Assembly: GCF_039555535.1 (NCBI RefSeq)
Contig: NZ_CP154630.1
Coordinates: forward strand, 3,485,001 to 3,549,000
DNA: 64,000 bases
Direction: 5' to 3'
DNA from: Stenotrophomonas maltophilia
Lineage (GTDB): Bacteria; Pseudomonadota; Gammaproteobacteria; Xanthomonadales; Xanthomonadaceae
Made by a program: the position numbers and the translations under genes. The notes beneath the pieces are model-generated. The model was not told the DNA's origin, made no database searches, and saw only the letters and a list, made by a program, of their open reading frames with translations. This document shows positions 24,002 to 32,454 of the stretch, in pieces (position 1 is the first letter of the stretch; the number at the start of each line of letters is the position of its first letter).

Positions 24002-24219
24002 GCAGGGCTCCCGTGCGGCTTGGCCATCCATCCTTGGGCGGCCGCTTCTTCAGCGGTCAGCAACGCGGAAGTGCCCAGGAAGCGTGTGAGCTGGTAATGG
24101 CCGATGGTGTGCGGATACCGCTGGAGGTGGGCGTGCATGGCTTTGTCGAAGTAGCACGTGGACCCCGAGCGGCGTTGATAGGCGAAATAGCGGCGGCGAC
24201 GCGTTGCTAGGGGCTTCAT
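23998..24219 (-). CDS. Small basic hypothetical protein
   Basis: A 73-residue protein from the ATG at 24219, with ATGA overlaps on both sides. The N-terminus is very basic (KPLATRRRRYFAYQRRSGS), followed by several His and Tyr residues (HAHLQRYPHTIGHYQL). No family is recognised. Middle gene of the cassette behind repeat E. Confidence 0.5.
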   Translation of the reverse strand: MKPLATRRRRYFAYQRRSGSTCYFDKAMHAHLQRYPHTIGHYQLTRFLGTSALLTAEEAAAQGWMAKPHGSPA

Positions 24220-24512
24220 GCCGAACCCCCGCAATCGTCGCAACGCTGCATCTCTGCAGGATACGTTGAGAAGGGGTAGGCCCCTTTCTGCCCCACTTCC
24301 CCGCAGCACCCACACCGCATGAGTCCCCGGACGGTTTGGCAAATCGCGGCCTCCGGGCCTTGCCAAACCACGCCGACAACAACGGCTTCCCAAGAGCTGC
24401 CGCTCCGGGCCACCACGGTGAGCCTGTCGCCGTTCCGAACATTCGGGGCGAGCACCCGGGCGCCCCACTCGCCCGTCTTGAGTTGGATGGGGCTGGCGTG
24501 ATGGTGGGCCAT
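24216..24512 (-). CDS. Small protein with a zinc-ribbon-like end
   Basis: A 98-residue protein from the ATG at 24512. The N-terminal part resembles a plasmid-borne module (GEWGARVLAPNVRNGDRLTV, then WEAVVVGVVWQGPEAAICQT). The C-terminus carries CGCC and, about 20 residues later, CDDC, a four-cysteine zinc ribbon. Such proteins often act as adaptors for nucleic acid or other proteins. First gene of the cassette behind repeat E. Confidence 0.6.
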   Translation of the reverse strand: MAHHHASPIQLKTGEWGARVLAPNVRNGDRLTVVARSGSSWEAVVVGVVWQGPEAAICQTVRGLMRCGCCGEVGQKGAYPFSTYPAEMQRCDDCGGSA

Positions 24513-24639
24513 TAGAAGAACCCCCGACAACCAAGGGAAACAAAGCCTGACCGGCCAATAGCGCAAGCAATCATTAGAAAACCTTTGAAGAGGGAGCACT
24601 CCCTCGCTACCCGCTCAAACTAAGCCGCCCCCAAAAAAT

Positions 24640-24930
24640 CGCAATACTTTCACCCTACGTTTTATCGACTAAATATCAAAACCGCCGTAAGGGCCGCAGA
24701 TCGCTGGAAAACTTGAACCGCAGCACATTCCCAGCCAACCGCCGGGCCCGGCGGAAGCCGAGGCCCCTCCCGCCTCTTCTCCACGTCGCTTTTTGCTTTT
24801 GCTCTAGCCGCTTTTGCCGTTGCTTTTTCTCTTCAAGAGCTCAAAAGAACGCGGCCTGGGCCGCGCCTGAAAAAGCCCACTCCGGGGGAGAGGACGTGGG
24901 CCGGGGCTCCCGCCCCAGCCCCCGCTCTTC
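24640..24930 (-). repeat. Dispersed promoter/spacer repeat, copy E
   Basis: On the minus strand CGGCGGTTTTGATATTTAGT (about 24667-24686) is followed by CGATAAAACGTAGGGTGAAA, closely resembling copy D. The GCTTCCGCCGGGCCCGGCGG spacer (about 24740-24760) and the extended hairpin block with GAGCTCAAAAGAACGCGG (about 24837-24855) are present. Confidence 0.7.
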
Positions 24931-24953
24931 CTTCCCTTGGTTTCAACGCCCAC

Positions 24954-24981
24954 AAAAAAAGCCCCGGTTTCCCGGGGCTCT
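24954..24981 (-). terminator. Rho-independent terminator of the H-NS gene
   Basis: GAGCCCCGGG and CCGGGGC arms around AAA on the minus strand, followed by TTTTTTT. It lies 23 bp after the stop at 25004. Confidence 0.85.
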
Positions 24982-25003
24982 GTCTGCAACACTGAAAAGC
25001 CGG

Positions 25004-25390
25004 TCAGGCTTTATACGGATGCGCCGGCCATTCCTGGTCCGGGTGCTTCTTTTTCCACGCCTTGCCTTCAGAGGTTTCCGCCCACGCAAGGAATGCCTTC
25101 GGTTGACGTCCAGTGCCAGCCCACGTGGTTCCATCCGGGATCTGGAACTTCGGGGCGCGACTGATGCCGGCGCTTGCGGAAGCCGACTTGCGTGGCTCAA
25201 GCAGCGCCTTCAGATCGTTCTTCTGCTTCGTGGTGTAATGCTGCCCGAACTGCTGCAAGGTCTCGTAGACTCCTGCAAAGCTGGCCCCGGCTTCGGCCGC
25301 AAGCGCATCGCCTTCGGCCTTTTCCATTTCGGCCAGCAAAGCCTCGGCCTCGGCCTTTTTCTTTCGGATTTGTTCAAGCGTCAGTGCCAT
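25004..25390 (-). CDS. hns: H-NS family nucleoid-structuring protein
   Basis: A 128-residue protein. Residues 1-65 form the oligomerisation coiled coil (LEQIRKKKAEAEALLAEMEK). Residues 70-88 are a flexible linker. The C-terminal DNA-binding domain has the signature TWAGTGRQP (89-97), matching the conserved TW-G-GR-P AT-hook-like loop, followed by FLAWAETSEGKAWKKKH. Plasmid-borne H-NS proteins silence AT-rich transferred genes and reduce the fitness cost of the element. Monocistronic with its own terminator. Confidence 0.9.
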   Translation of the reverse strand: MALTLEQIRKKKAEAEALLAEMEKAEGDALAAEAGASFAGVYETLQQFGQHYTTKQKNDLKALLEPRKSASASAGISRAPKFQIPDGTTWAGTGRQPKAFLAWAETSEGKAWKKKHPDQEWPAHPYKA

Positions 25391-25738
25391 GGCTTTCCCT
25401 TGGGGTTGGTCAAACCTTGATCCTGCCGTTTCGTAGAACCACTGTAAACCCTCAACGACTCAAACCCGGCTTGCACCGTTTTCGGACCCCAGATGGAGCG
25501 GCGTCATCCCTGCATGGTTGAGGCTCTCTCGCCAAGTGCTGCCCCGCCATGAGGGGGACCACCAAACTCAGGTGAGGGGCAGGCCCCATCGGGGCAACGT
25601 CGCTGAGGAACAACCCGCGAACACCGGCGATGCTTGCCCCTCTCAATCGCTGCGGCTTTCTTTCACCGGATTCACGCGTCTCAGAGCCCGCGTGGCGCCG
25701 TTTATACTGCACATCTACTTAAGCCCTAAGGGGGCGAC
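25391..25738. other. Intergenic region with a decayed ankyrin fragment
   Basis: About 350 bp between H-NS and the HEPN-like gene. Apart from the ankyrin remnant at 25440-25545 I see no gene. It must also hold the divergent promoters of both flanking genes; TTATACTG near 25698 resembles a -10 element for the rightward gene. Confidence 0.4.
25440..25545 (-). pseudogene. Remnant of an ankyrin repeat gene
   Basis: On the minus strand one frame reads ESLNHAGMTPLHLGSENGAS, then RV and a stop. GMTPLHLGSENG is the core of an ankyrin repeat (G-x-TPLH-x-A-x-x-x-G). There is no start, and the upstream part of the repeat lies in another frame. A leftover of a larger ankyrin protein. Confidence 0.5.
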
Positions 25739-26716
25739 ATGGAACGGTCGAGAAAAGATGAGCTGAACGAGTGGAAGTGGCCCACTCGCCCAACCAACGA
25801 AGAAGAGTTCGACGCCATGATGACGTCTCTCGACAGTCGCTTTTCGGCGATGGGCATCGAACCCCGCCATCGAGGAATGAGAGCCTCCCAGCAAATATCC
25901 TGGACCTTGAAGCTGGATGGCACTCCAATCCTCGGCGGACCACCGGACAGGGGTCCCCCCTTCGGTCCGCGCGACCTACTTGCCAAGGTCCATGACTGGT
26001 ATTCGGATCACTACGGCGACGCGATGAAGATCGACTTCTCACCGGGAAGCTTCCTGGTTGTCGTCAACGGCAACCTCTGGAAGGTTCGTCTTCCGATGAT
26101 CATGGGCGAAGGGACGCTCGTGATTGATCGCGACCTATCCATAGCCCAGAAGGGCGGTGTTGGCAGGGGTCCGGCAATCCACAACGTGTTGTGCTCGGTG
26201 GAGGGACTGACACAACCGATGGCCAACAAGTTATCGGACCCGGAGCTTGCGTTTTTCTTCCACGCATTTGTGCATGGTTGGCAAGCAATCATGACTCTGG
26301 ATTCACTCGGCGGGCATGCACTGTTCTCTGAAGCAAAAGCAGATTTCAGGCACAGCGTCGATGCCATCGCCAGCCGACGCGAGTATGGAAAAGCGCGCTG
26401 GGAGGCGGCTCAATGCGCTGAGAAGTTGCTGAAAGGCCTTCTTGCCCGCGAGGGACACTCGTATCCAAAGGATGCCGGAAAGGGGCATGACCACGTCCAC
26501 CTTGGCAAGCTGCTGGAGGAAAAGCTCAGCATTCGTATCAGCGAAGAGATTCTAACGGCATTGAAGACGTCACCGGCCGTTCGATACGGGGAAGAGGCCA
26601 GCACATTAGAGCAAGCGATGGCGTCCCATAGCGCTCTGCTGGCATTGCTAAGGACGCTTGGGCCACACCACTTCGTCGAGACCAGCGATAGCGATTCAAC
26701 CAATGGAATCGGCTAG
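25739..26716 (+). CDS. Hypothetical protein with a HEPN-like C-terminal domain
   Basis: A 325-residue protein, ATG at 25739 preceded by AAGGGGGCGAC. The N-terminal 200 residues are an unrecognised alpha/beta domain. Residues ~210-310 (FRHSVDAIASRREYGKARWE, then AAQCAEKLLKGLLAREGHSY) follow the HEPN pattern of helices with W-x-x-A-x-x-x-AE-x-x-x-K and a later H-x-x-x-L (HVHLGKLLEEKL). The RNase motif R-x4-6-H is not clearly kept, so it may bind rather than cut RNA. No signal peptide. Confidence 0.55.
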   Translation: MERSRKDELNEWKWPTRPTNEEEFDAMMTSLDSRFSAMGIEPRHRGMRASQQISWTLKLDGTPILGGPPDRGPPFGPRDLLAKVHDWYSDHYGDAMKIDFSPGSFLVVVNGNLWKVRLPMIMGEGTLVIDRDLSIAQKGGVGRGPAIHNVLCSVEGLTQPMANKLSDPELAFFFHAFVHGWQAIMTLDSLGGHALFSEAKADFRHSVDAIASRREYGKARWEAAQCAEKLLKGLLAREGHSYPKDAGKGHDHVHLGKLLEEKLSIRISEEILTALKTSPAVRYGEEASTLEQAMASHSALLALLRTLGPHHFVETSDSDSTNGIG

Positions 26717-26865
26717 CACCGTCTGCTCTACGCTTGCAGGCTGCGTCTCAGTCCGCCGGGATAACGGCAGACACGGCATGAAGGACGTAGCGAGATAGCG
26801 CCCCAAGCGCTTGAACGGCCCGTCTTGGAGCGTGGACTACTGCATTCGGCCAGCAAAGGAATGGC

Positions 26866-27804
26866 ATGGACAACGGCAACGACAAACAACGGATCGCCGA
26901 ATGGCGCGCAAAGCGACGCCGGCAGCGCATCGAGCAGGAACTGGAGCGAAATCGCACGCGGCAGTTCGGCGGGCATTTCTTTCTCGAGGACGATGAAGGG
27001 GAAGGCATCGATCCTGCTGACGCCGCTGCGGACGCAGAGGAGCTGGCCTTAGCCCAGCAAAAGTTGGTGCGCGCACAGGCCCCGCCTCGCCTGACGAGCA
27101 GCGAGCTCAGGCTGGCGTTGTGGTCATGGGATTTGGACGCGCTGCGCCAGTTGTGGAGTGAGCGGGAGCAAAAGCTGACCTACCTGGAGGACGCCGCTCG
27201 GTTGCTTGCACACATTCGTCACCGATCCGGGATTGACCCCGTCCTTCGTGCCCCGGCGCAGATGATGAAGAACGACGCGGTCGAAGCACTCAGGGGGACG
27301 CTGGAAGAGTCCGGCCGCCTGATTCCGAGCTCTGCACCCGCCTCACTCGCTCCGCCAGACGTCGAGGTGGATGGCAAGCGCGTCGAGCAGGTGCTGCGAG
27401 TCATCCGGGATGGGCAGGCCGAGTTCAGGAAGCGATTGATCGAGCATTACGGGGCCGTGTGCATGGTCACAGGCACGGCGCACGCGGCCGTGATCGATGC
27501 TGCGCACATCACGCCCTACAACGGCACGTCCACCAATGCGCTCAGCAACGGGCTGCTGCTTCGGAAGGACATCCACGCCCTGTTCGATGCTGGTTTGCTT
27601 GTGGTGTCTCCGAGCCTGGTCATCTCCGTCTCCAGCACCCTTTCTGATGCCTGCTACCGCGATCTGCATGGGCGGCCGCTGAGACTTCTAGCCCCGTCCA
27701 AGATCTCTACGAACGCTCTGCGGTCCCGGATGCTTGGCAAGGCAGCGGACGAGATCAGCCTTTCAGGCGTTACCCTCGGGAACAAAAATGAATCTCGCAT
27801 CTGA
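26866..27804 (+). CDS. HNH_2-type endonuclease
   Basis: A 312-residue protein, ATG at 26866 with AAAGGAATGGC upstream. The N-terminal half is a charged coiled coil. The C-terminal domain is the HNH_2 nuclease found in restriction-like enzymes: GQAEFRKRLIEHYGAVCMVT, then IDAAHITPYNGTSTNALSNG (D-AAHI-x-PY motif with catalytic His), then LLLRKDIHALFDAGLLVVS (LRxDIHxLFD motif). All key positions are present. Acts on DNA in the cytoplasm; the target is unknown. Confidence 0.85.
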   Translation: MDNGNDKQRIAEWRAKRRRQRIEQELERNRTRQFGGHFFLEDDEGEGIDPADAAADAEELALAQQKLVRAQAPPRLTSSELRLALWSWDLDALRQLWSEREQKLTYLEDAARLLAHIRHRSGIDPVLRAPAQMMKNDAVEALRGTLEESGRLIPSSAPASLAPPDVEVDGKRVEQVLRVIRDGQAEFRKRLIEHYGAVCMVTGTAHAAVIDAAHITPYNGTSTNALSNGLLLRKDIHALFDAGLLVVSPSLVISVSSTLSDACYRDLHGRPLRLLAPSKISTNALRSRMLGKAADEISLSGVTLGNKNESRI

Positions 27805-27860
27805 TCCGCTGGAAGCCGTTCGCTGGGCGAATCATGAGGGGGCAACTTACCAAGGAGTGC

Positions 27861-28613
27861 TCACTCCTCACCCTCCCACGGATCATCCTCAAGCTCCGAC
27901 CAACGACCATCCCCTCCCGCCTCAAGGCGCTTGCGTTCAGCTGCACGCTCTGCTTCTTCCTGCTTCAGCCAAGCACGGGCGGCCTCGCCGCCCTCAATCA
28001 GTGCCATCAAACGGCGGTTTTGCCGTTCGTATTCACCCTGCTTAAGCAATCCGGCGGCATAGTCCTGCTCGAGTGATTCAAGCTCTGAACCGAACTCCAA
28101 TGCACTTCTTACTTGATCCGCCTCTTCAGCCTCTCGCCGCGTCGTGTGCTTGAGTAGAGAGAGCATCGGATCTCCTAAATCTTCACCAGGGGCACAAGCT
28201 GCCACCTGATCCAAATCGACACCAGCAATTCGGTTAATTTGACCAAGTTCAATGAGCTTTTCCTCAAGCAACAGAACTGATCGGTGGTGGTTCCGTGATA
28301 TCTCCAGCAATCCCTTGCCGCCAGAGTATGCCCTGGCAACGATCACCTCCTCCGCCTCTGTCCACGGACTATCATCTCGAGTGCCCATCCCCGTCACCTG
28401 CTTTACCCCGGTCGATCTTCGGGATTCTAATCGATAGGGCTGCACTAGAAGCCAAGCGCTGCCCCACCTCTTTCCTGCGGGGTCAAAACCTCCGAAGCTG
28501 GACAGGTCATCAGGGTGATTCCACCACACCTTATAGACCGACCGCGGGGGTGTCGGCAGGATCCGGCACTCACTAAGCGCCTGTCGGCCACCGTGCACCA
28601 TTGGGCAGCGCAT
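27861..28613 (-). CDS. Hypothetical protein with a Myb/SANT-like HTH
   Basis: A 250-residue frame from the ATG at 28613; the downstream ATG at 28388 (MGTRDDSPWTEAEE) would give 175 residues. The earlier stretch (SVYKVWWNHPDDLSSFGGFD) looks like real protein, favouring a start above 28388. SPWTEAEEVIVARAYSGGKG, then LLEISRNHHRSVLLLEEKLI, is the W-x-x-x-E/D helix-turn-helix often used by bacterial proteins to bind DNA. The rest is a Glu/Arg-rich coiled coil. Converges with the HNH_2 gene. Confidence 0.55.
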   Translation of the reverse strand: MRCPMVHGGRQALSECRILPTPPRSVYKVWWNHPDDLSSFGGFDPAGKRWGSAWLLVQPYRLESRRSTGVKQVTGMGTRDDSPWTEAEEVIVARAYSGGKGLLEISRNHHRSVLLLEEKLIELGQINRIAGVDLDQVAACAPGEDLGDPMLSLLKHTTRREAEEADQVRSALEFGSELESLEQDYAAGLLKQGEYERQNRRLMALIEGGEAARAWLKQEEAERAAERKRLEAGGDGRWSELEDDPWEGEE

Positions 28614-28640
28614 TCCCTACAGAGCCAGTATGCTGCACGC

Positions 28641-29474
28641 ATGGCCCTCTACAAAATCGCAGATCATCTCGAAAAGGCGAAGGCCTTCCTCACCCAAGGC
28701 GAGGAGTCCTCGCTGATTTATGCCGCACTTGAGCTTCGATTCTGCCTGGAATCCGTGGCTTATCAAAATCTGGCCGCCTACGGCGACGACATTTCAGCCG
28801 AGTTGGCTAGAGAGTGGCGACCCGATCAAATCATCAAAATGCTGGCCGCGTTCGATCCAAACTCTGATCAAACGGCCAGCTTCTCTATCTCGGTGACGCC
28901 GCTGCCCGAAGACCTCGATTTCGCCTCAAGTGACTTAAGAGCTGCCTTCAACGACAGCGATTTCCTGCCGATAGGCGAGGCCAAACGCATTCCTTGGAGC
29001 AAGTTTCGTAGCTACTACAACTCGTTGGGCAGCTTTCTCCATTTGCGCAAGGATCTGACGAACGCACGGCCGAAGATCGAAAGGCTACGCGCTCTCATCG
29101 CGGAGCTGGAAGAGGTTGCGAGCTCGACGCTGATCGCTGCCGGCAAGCATCTCGCGACGGGCAAATGCGTCGACTGCGGCCATGTGCTGATTCTCGGTCC
29201 GGCTGAGCAAGCGGGCGACAAGCCCGTTTTCTGCCCGAACACCAAGTGCAACTCAAGCTATTTGGCCATCAGGGGGGACCCGGAGCGGCGGGTGCAGAAG
29301 GTCGAAGCCCTGGGGCTGCGCTGCGAATGCGAGGCCATCGTTCCTATCTTGCCAGAGAGGCTTCTCAAGCCTGCGGTTTGCCCAGCTTGTGGGTCGACCG
29401 TTTGCGCAGTCATTGCTGCAAAGGCAAGGGTGCTAGGGGTGCCGCCCACTCGCGAGGGAGACCTGAGCGGCTAG
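28641..29474 (+). CDS. Zinc-ribbon protein with a helical N-terminal domain
   Basis: A 277-residue protein, ATG at 28641, only 27 bp from the divergent gene's start. The N-terminal 150 residues are helical (LYKIADHLEKAKAFLTQGEE, then SSLIYAALELRFCLESVAYQ), which resembles a HEPN-type bundle without the catalytic motif. The C-terminal 110 residues carry two zinc ribbons: CVDCGHV...CPNTKC and CECEA...CPACGS. No family is recognised. Its stop overlaps the usher gene's stop by 4 bp. Confidence 0.6.
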   Translation: MALYKIADHLEKAKAFLTQGEESSLIYAALELRFCLESVAYQNLAAYGDDISAELAREWRPDQIIKMLAAFDPNSDQTASFSISVTPLPEDLDFASSDLRAAFNDSDFLPIGEAKRIPWSKFRSYYNSLGSFLHLRKDLTNARPKIERLRALIAELEEVASSTLIAAGKHLATGKCVDCGHVLILGPAEQAGDKPVFCPNTKCNSSYLAIRGDPERRVQKVEALGLRCECEAIVPILPERLLKPAVCPACGSTVCAVIAAKARVLGVPPTREGDLSG

Positions 29475-31672
29475 TTGCACCTTAACTTCGCCACTTCGTC
29501 CACGCCCGGCAGTGGCGACGGCAACACGGCTTTGCACACGCCCGACACCTCGACGGCCATCCCCGGCTCAGGGTGTTCTAGGTAAAGGGCTCCGTCGTAG
29601 CCGACCATGGCTTGTTCGTTCGGCGTGGACGCGACGGTGCCCGGCGCGATGCTGGCCCCTGTCAGGGTGAAGGCCCGGGCGTTCTGGGTCAGCACCGGGA
29701 AGGTCACCCGCACGCCGCCTTGGCGGGGGGCCACGGATTGCTTTTCGGTCTCCCCAATCTCCACACCCACGGGCAGGTCTTTATCTTTGAGACTGAAGGT
29801 GGTGTGCAGCAGGGAGGGCACGTTGGTGACCAGCACGCGCCCCTGCCGGTTGGTGATGCCCACCGGCGCCCCGTTGACCCGCACCGGCAAGCCCGCCTGG
29901 CCCGGCACATCCACCACGGCGAAGCTGGCGTAGGCGGGTCGCCCGAAGGCCACGCCGCGGTGGTCCAGGAACACGGAGCCGGAGAAGTTGGCCGCCACGG
30001 AGGTTTGCCCGTCGTAGCGGTCCACCATGATCCGGGCGTCGCCGTAACGGGTCATGGCATCCGCCGTGGCCCGGGTGCTGCGCAGGTCGCCGTCGGTGTG
30101 CTCAGCAGCCAAGCGAAGACCGCCCTCGGTGCGGTAGGTGGCCCGGGTGGTCAGGGAGTCTTGGCCCGGTGCCTGGCGGGCGCGCACGCCCACGCTGGCC
30201 TTGCTGCCGAAGCGATACGTGTAACTGGCGGATACTTGAAGATCGTCGCCTTGGAGATCTCGGAGCACGTTGGCGGAGACCTGGCCCGCGGTGCCCAGGT
30301 TCGCGCTCACGCCCAGGGAAGCGAAGGCCAGGCTGGAGCGCCCCGTGTCGATGGCGCTGTAAGTGCCGCGCACGGTGAAGCGGCGATCCGGGCGGTAGGA
30401 AATGCTGGCTTGGGTGCGCGACGCGATGGACAGCGCCGTCTCGCTCTGCAGTCGCCAGAACCCGTCGTTTTCCTCGTGTTCCAATCGCACGCCAAACGTG
30501 GGCCCTTTGTAGCCGTAGGCAACAGCCCAGCGCGTCCCGCCGTCGCTTGAGCGACCCACCTCGCCGTCGAGCACGCCCCAGGTGCCTGGGGCCCAGGTGG
30601 AACCCACGGTGACGTTGCCCTTGCCGTTCTCGTCCACCTGGCCACCGGCTCGGATGGTCCAGCGATCGTTGACGCCCCTGGCCCAGGAAGCGCTGACGCC
30701 GGCCGTGCCGTAGCGGCTTTCGTCTTCGCGGACCTGGCCAGCGGCGATTTCCCACGCGGAGAGGCCCCGACGCAGCAGGGTCGGGGCGACGTAGAGCCGT
30801 GCAGTGGAAACGGCGGTTTCCCGGCCGTAGGCGTCGCGCACGACCACGGCCGTTTGGCTGGCTCCTAGGGCCACGTTTCGACTGTCCACGGTGAAGGGCC
30901 CGGCCTTGACGTCCTGGCGCGTGATTTCGGCTTGGTTGGACAGGACCTTGACCTGCCCCGGATCCAACGCGATGCCCCCCAAGGTCGGGACGGGCCACGT
31001 CGGCGTGAGCGGATCCAGGGCTGCCGGGTCCTTCGTGAGGCGAATCCCCCCCAGCGCCACGGGGCCGATGCGGGGGGTGGCGTAGACATCGCCGGCTTGC
31101 CAGGTCCGTTGGCGCTGAAGGTCGTCTTTCTGCCAGGCCGTCATGCCGCGGCGCATGCCGAACCCGTTGGGGGATTGGTTGAGCTGCCCGGTGGTGGAGA
31201 CCACGCCCCAACGCCCTCCGGTGCGCGCGTCCAGCGCCAACGACGTGGCTTGTCGGCCGCCTGCAATCTGGGTGGCGATGTTGTAGTTGACCAGCACGCC
31301 CCCGATGGCCGGCGAGACCTGGGAAACCGGGGTGCCTCGTCGGGTGAGCTGCTGGGCTGGCTTGCGGTCGGCGGGGATGGTGAGCCGGACCGTGGCGTTC
31401 TCGGGGTTGTAAGCCACCGAGACGCCCAAGGCTTGGTCAGTCAGGTCCTGCCCCTCTTCGCCCGGGCGAAGGGTCACGCCGAGCTGCTGCCACGTCGTGG
31501 CTTCCGCGACCCAAGCCCCGTTCTGCTGCCAGAGCAACACGGGGTCTTTGGCGGGCTGGCCGTTGGCCAGGATAGCCGCTGCAAGCACGGGTTCCACCCC
31601 GTCTGGGATGGCCGCGTGCGCGGTGCCGATGGACAGGGCCAGCGCGAGGCCCAGGACGCTTCCCCGCCGCAT
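29471..31672 (-). CDS. Fimbrial outer-membrane usher
   Basis: A 733-residue protein with a signal peptide (MRRGSVLGLALALSIGTAHA). It follows the usher plan: N-terminal periplasmic domain, a long beta-barrel region with repeated aromatic/basic strands (GYKGPTFGVRLEHEENDGFW), a middle plug-type segment, and a C-terminal domain with two beta-sandwich modules (VNGAPVGITNRQGRVLVTNV, then VSGVCKAVLPSPLPGVDEVA). It is shorter than the 800-850 residues of FimD/PapC but in range for sigma/archaic-type ushers. It forms the secretion pore and polymerises the pilin delivered by the chaperone. Start is 9 bp after the chaperone stop. Confidence 0.85.
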   Translation of the reverse strand: MRRGSVLGLALALSIGTAHAAIPDGVEPVLAAAILANGQPAKDPVLLWQQNGAWVAEATTWQQLGVTLRPGEEGQDLTDQALGVSVAYNPENATVRLTIPADRKPAQQLTRRGTPVSQVSPAIGGVLVNYNIATQIAGGRQATSLALDARTGGRWGVVSTTGQLNQSPNGFGMRRGMTAWQKDDLQRQRTWQAGDVYATPRIGPVALGGIRLTKDPAALDPLTPTWPVPTLGGIALDPGQVKVLSNQAEITRQDVKAGPFTVDSRNVALGASQTAVVVRDAYGRETAVSTARLYVAPTLLRRGLSAWEIAAGQVREDESRYGTAGVSASWARGVNDRWTIRAGGQVDENGKGNVTVGSTWAPGTWGVLDGEVGRSSDGGTRWAVAYGYKGPTFGVRLEHEENDGFWRLQSETALSIASRTQASISYRPDRRFTVRGTYSAIDTGRSSLAFASLGVSANLGTAGQVSANVLRDLQGDDLQVSASYTYRFGSKASVGVRARQAPGQDSLTTRATYRTEGGLRLAAEHTDGDLRSTRATADAMTRYGDARIMVDRYDGQTSVAANFSGSVFLDHRGVAFGRPAYASFAVVDVPGQAGLPVRVNGAPVGITNRQGRVLVTNVPSLLHTTFSLKDKDLPVGVEIGETEKQSVAPRQGGVRVTFPVLTQNARAFTLTGASIAPGTVASTPNEQAMVGYDGALYLEHPEPGMAVEVSGVCKAVLPSPLPGVDEVAKLRCN

Positions 31673-31681
31673 GCGTTGCCC

Positions 31682-32338
31682 TTAGTCTGCGGGGACGGTA
31701 GCGGGGGACCCGTTGGCCGTGATTGAGAGCGTGGACGCTTTCAAGCCGGGCTTGAGCTCAACCAGCTTGCTCTGACCAGGGAGCACCCACCCCAGCGCCC
31801 CTTCGCGCCACGCCGGCATGCCTTGAGGACCGACGGCGGTCACGCGTGCGGCGGTGGGCCCGAAGTTGGTCAGCAGGAGACCTTTGGCGGTGAAGCGCGC
31901 CCTGAGCACGGGAGGACCGGCCTTGGCGTCTTCAAACCCCACCGGCAGGTTCTGGTGGATCAACAACTGCACCTGGCCCGCCGTGGACGGCTGGGGCAAC
32001 TGGCGCAGCAGCACGCGGTAGTAGCCGGGCGTGCCGACGCCTTGGGTGCGGACCAACCGCACGGCCCGGCGGGACCCAGGCGGGATTTCGACAATCGACG
32101 GTGCCGCGAGCACCGCGGTGGCGGGGCTGGTCACGTCCTGCCCGCTGGCGTCTTGGGACCAGTCCAGCACCGTCACTTGGAAGCGCTCGGGGGTTTTCCC
32201 ATGGTTTTCCAAGGTCAACGCGCCCGATTTTTCCCCAGCCGGCGCCACGATGCTCGTGGGAAACAACGACACATTTCCCGCCCACGCAGGCACGGCGAAC
32301 AATGAGCACAACGAAACGGCCAACAAACGCTTCAACAT
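31682..32338 (-). CDS. Periplasmic pilus chaperone (PapD-like)
   Basis: A 218-residue protein from the ATG at 32338 behind GGAGGAGTG; a GTG one codon earlier is possible. The signal peptide is MLKRLLAVSLCSLFAVPAWA. Two Ig-like domains: N-terminal with SLFPTSIVAPAGEKSGALTL and the conserved PGSRRAVRLVR, then TPGYYRVLLRQLP, a good match to the chaperone motif around the pilin-binding strand. The C-terminal domain ends in LGWVLPGQSKLVELKPG. It donates a strand to pilin subunits in the periplasm. Confidence 0.85.
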   Translation of the reverse strand: MLKRLLAVSLCSLFAVPAWAGNVSLFPTSIVAPAGEKSGALTLENHGKTPERFQVTVLDWSQDASGQDVTSPATAVLAAPSIVEIPPGSRRAVRLVRTQGVGTPGYYRVLLRQLPQPSTAGQVQLLIHQNLPVGFEDAKAGPPVLRARFTAKGLLLTNFGPTAARVTAVGPQGMPAWREGALGWVLPGQSKLVELKPGLKASTLSITANGSPATVPAD

Positions 32339-32403
32339 CACTCCTCCAAACCGATCACCTCCTTTGATCCAACCAAAACATTCAAAGTTGTCAACCCACC
32401 CCC

Positions 32404-32436
32404 AAAAGAAAACCCCCGGGGATTTCCGGGGGCTTT
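32404..32436 (-). terminator. Terminator/attenuator between pilin and chaperone genes
   Basis: On the minus strand CCCCCGG and CCGGGGG arms around AAATCC are followed by TTTTCTTTT. It lies between the pilin stop and the chaperone start, a common device for making more pilin than chaperone and usher. Confidence 0.8.
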
Positions 32437-32454
32437 AAGGGAAACGGTTGAGGA

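Noticed and set aside
7475..24930. Insertion sequence or MITE interpretation of the dispersed repeats
   Set aside because: The copies have no terminal inverted repeats or target duplications that I can see, and all sit in the same place relative to leftward cassettes, which points to promoter/terminator modules.
29612..30550. Rightward frame of 312 codons over the usher
   Set aside because: Shadow of the usher gene; Gly/His/Ala-rich sequence with no domain.
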